The position numbers and the translations under genes were made by a program. A stretch of DNA of 64,000 nt, from the NCBI GenBank assembly GCA_047638395.1, contig JBLIMV010000003.1:124001-188000 (forward strand), in the 5' to 3' direction. This document shows positions 60,707 through 64,000 of this stretch, piece by piece. Each line of letters starts with the position of its first letter. Positions within the stretch are counted from its first letter, which is position 1. Below the pieces are notes generated by a model. It worked only from the letters and a program-made list of their open reading frames with translations, was not told the DNA's origin and ran no database searches. The DNA comes from CAXBCP01 sp047638395. Its GTDB lineage: Bacteria > Pseudomonadota > Alphaproteobacteria > MPNO01 > UBA830.

Positions 60707-60710
<4 letters not shown>
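60219..60710 (-). CDS. cheW: Chemotaxis coupling protein CheW
   Basis: 163 aa. SH3-like CheW fold: EFVTASVGDQICGIAVLQVQ, ITPIPLAPPEVSGSLNLRGRIV, DLRIRMGLPEREEG, YSLIVDDVGDVL. A short disordered N-terminus (about 1-18). Joins receptors to CheA; overlaps the cheA stop by 4 bases. Confidence 0.95.
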
Positions 60711-63814
<3,104 letters not shown>

Positions 63815-63836
63815 AAATCGCCCCGTCCCTAACGGC

Positions 63837-63882
63837 TATTGCTTTATCCGGTAGGACACGGTGTCCTGCCGATGAAGCAATA
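63837..63882 (-). promoter_or_regulatory. Long interrupted palindrome in the cheA leader
   Basis: Outer arms TATTGCTT/AAGCAATA (63837-63844, 63875-63882) and inner arms CGGTAGGACAC/GTGTCCTGCCG (63849-63859, 63861-63871, one GT pair), with small internal loops. It lies 23-68 bases before the cheA ATG. It could be an operator or an mRNA hairpin controlling the che operon. Confidence 0.55.
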
Positions 63883-63897
63883 TCTGGCAATTTAATT

Positions 63898-63939
63898 AAA
63901 ATCCGGTAAAGCAGTTCACATTGAAAAATCCCGGATTTT
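63898..63939. repeat. Inverted repeat upstream of cheA
   Basis: Perfect 9-bp arms AAAATCCGG (63898-63906) and CCGGATTTT (63931-63939), 24 bases apart. It may mark the promoter region of cheAWYBR or the end of a gene outside the window. Nothing else is recognised from 63940 to the right edge. Confidence 0.4.
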
Positions 63940-64000
63940 GGCCGTTTTGTCCGCATCAGCCTCCTAATACGGCGCTGAGCTTAACCTTATCAGTCTCTGT

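Overview
The window is a flagellar and chemotaxis supercluster from an alphaproteobacterium, probably Rhodospirillales-like. The evidence is the combination of CtrA, SciP, FliX and a FlbD-type sigma54 activator with FlgH-DksA-FliX-FlgI synteny and a fliF-fliG-fliH-fliN-motA-flbD-flhA operon, as known from Caulobacter and relatives. It differs from the Caulobacter model in carrying FliW and two FliS proteins; flaF and flbT are not in this window. Genus and species cannot be told from the sequence alone.

Layout. 1-7836 (minus): fliL-fliM-DUF6468-motE-cheY-cheZ-motB-like-motB and a large exported TPR protein cut by the left edge. 8036-11450 (plus): sigma54-driven flgF-flgG-flgA-flgH. 11547-12468 (minus): fliX-dksA. 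12550-18231 (plus): sigma54-driven flgI-flgJ-flgN-flgK-flgL-fliW. 18243-24914 (plus): a CDP-6-deoxysugar and methyltransferase operon; it faces a GT41 (OGT/SPINDLY-type) TPR glycosyltransferase at 24946-27483. 27562-35370 (plus): two flagellin transcription units (fliC1-flaG-fliD-fliS1 and fliC2-fliS2). 35396-39255: fliK-flgD-flgE. 39327-39720: sciP. 39738-48270: the fliF operon through flhA. 48354-54967: a dctBD/dctPQM C4-dicarboxylate TRAP module. 54990-56767 (minus): fliI-fliJ. 56867-57736: ctrA. 57818-63814 (minus): cheA-cheW-cheY-cheB-cheR.

How it fits together. CtrA and SciP probably gate the early fliF operon. FlbD, made from that operon and controlled by FliX, would then fire five sigma54 promoters (flgF, flgI, fliC1, fliC2, fliK). 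Each of these carries variants of a CGGCA-N5-TGCCG palindrome about 80-110 bp upstream, and the same palindrome sits at fliF beside a CtrA-like box, where repression is expected. FliW and GGA-bearing hairpins in both flagellin leaders suggest FliW-CsrA control of flagellin translation. The sugar genes and the GT41 enzyme between flgL and fliC resemble a flagellin glycosylation island.

Most unusual items: a CheA with a truncated-globin-like domain where P2 is expected and Met in place of the proximal His; a FliD filament cap with about 350 extra residues of tandem tail-fibre/carbohydrate-binding-like modules; a 20-codon leader ORF with a strong ribosome site overlapping the ctrA start; and a second MotB homologue lacking the proton-carrying Asp. 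No tRNA, rRNA, CRISPR array or insertion sequence was recognised.
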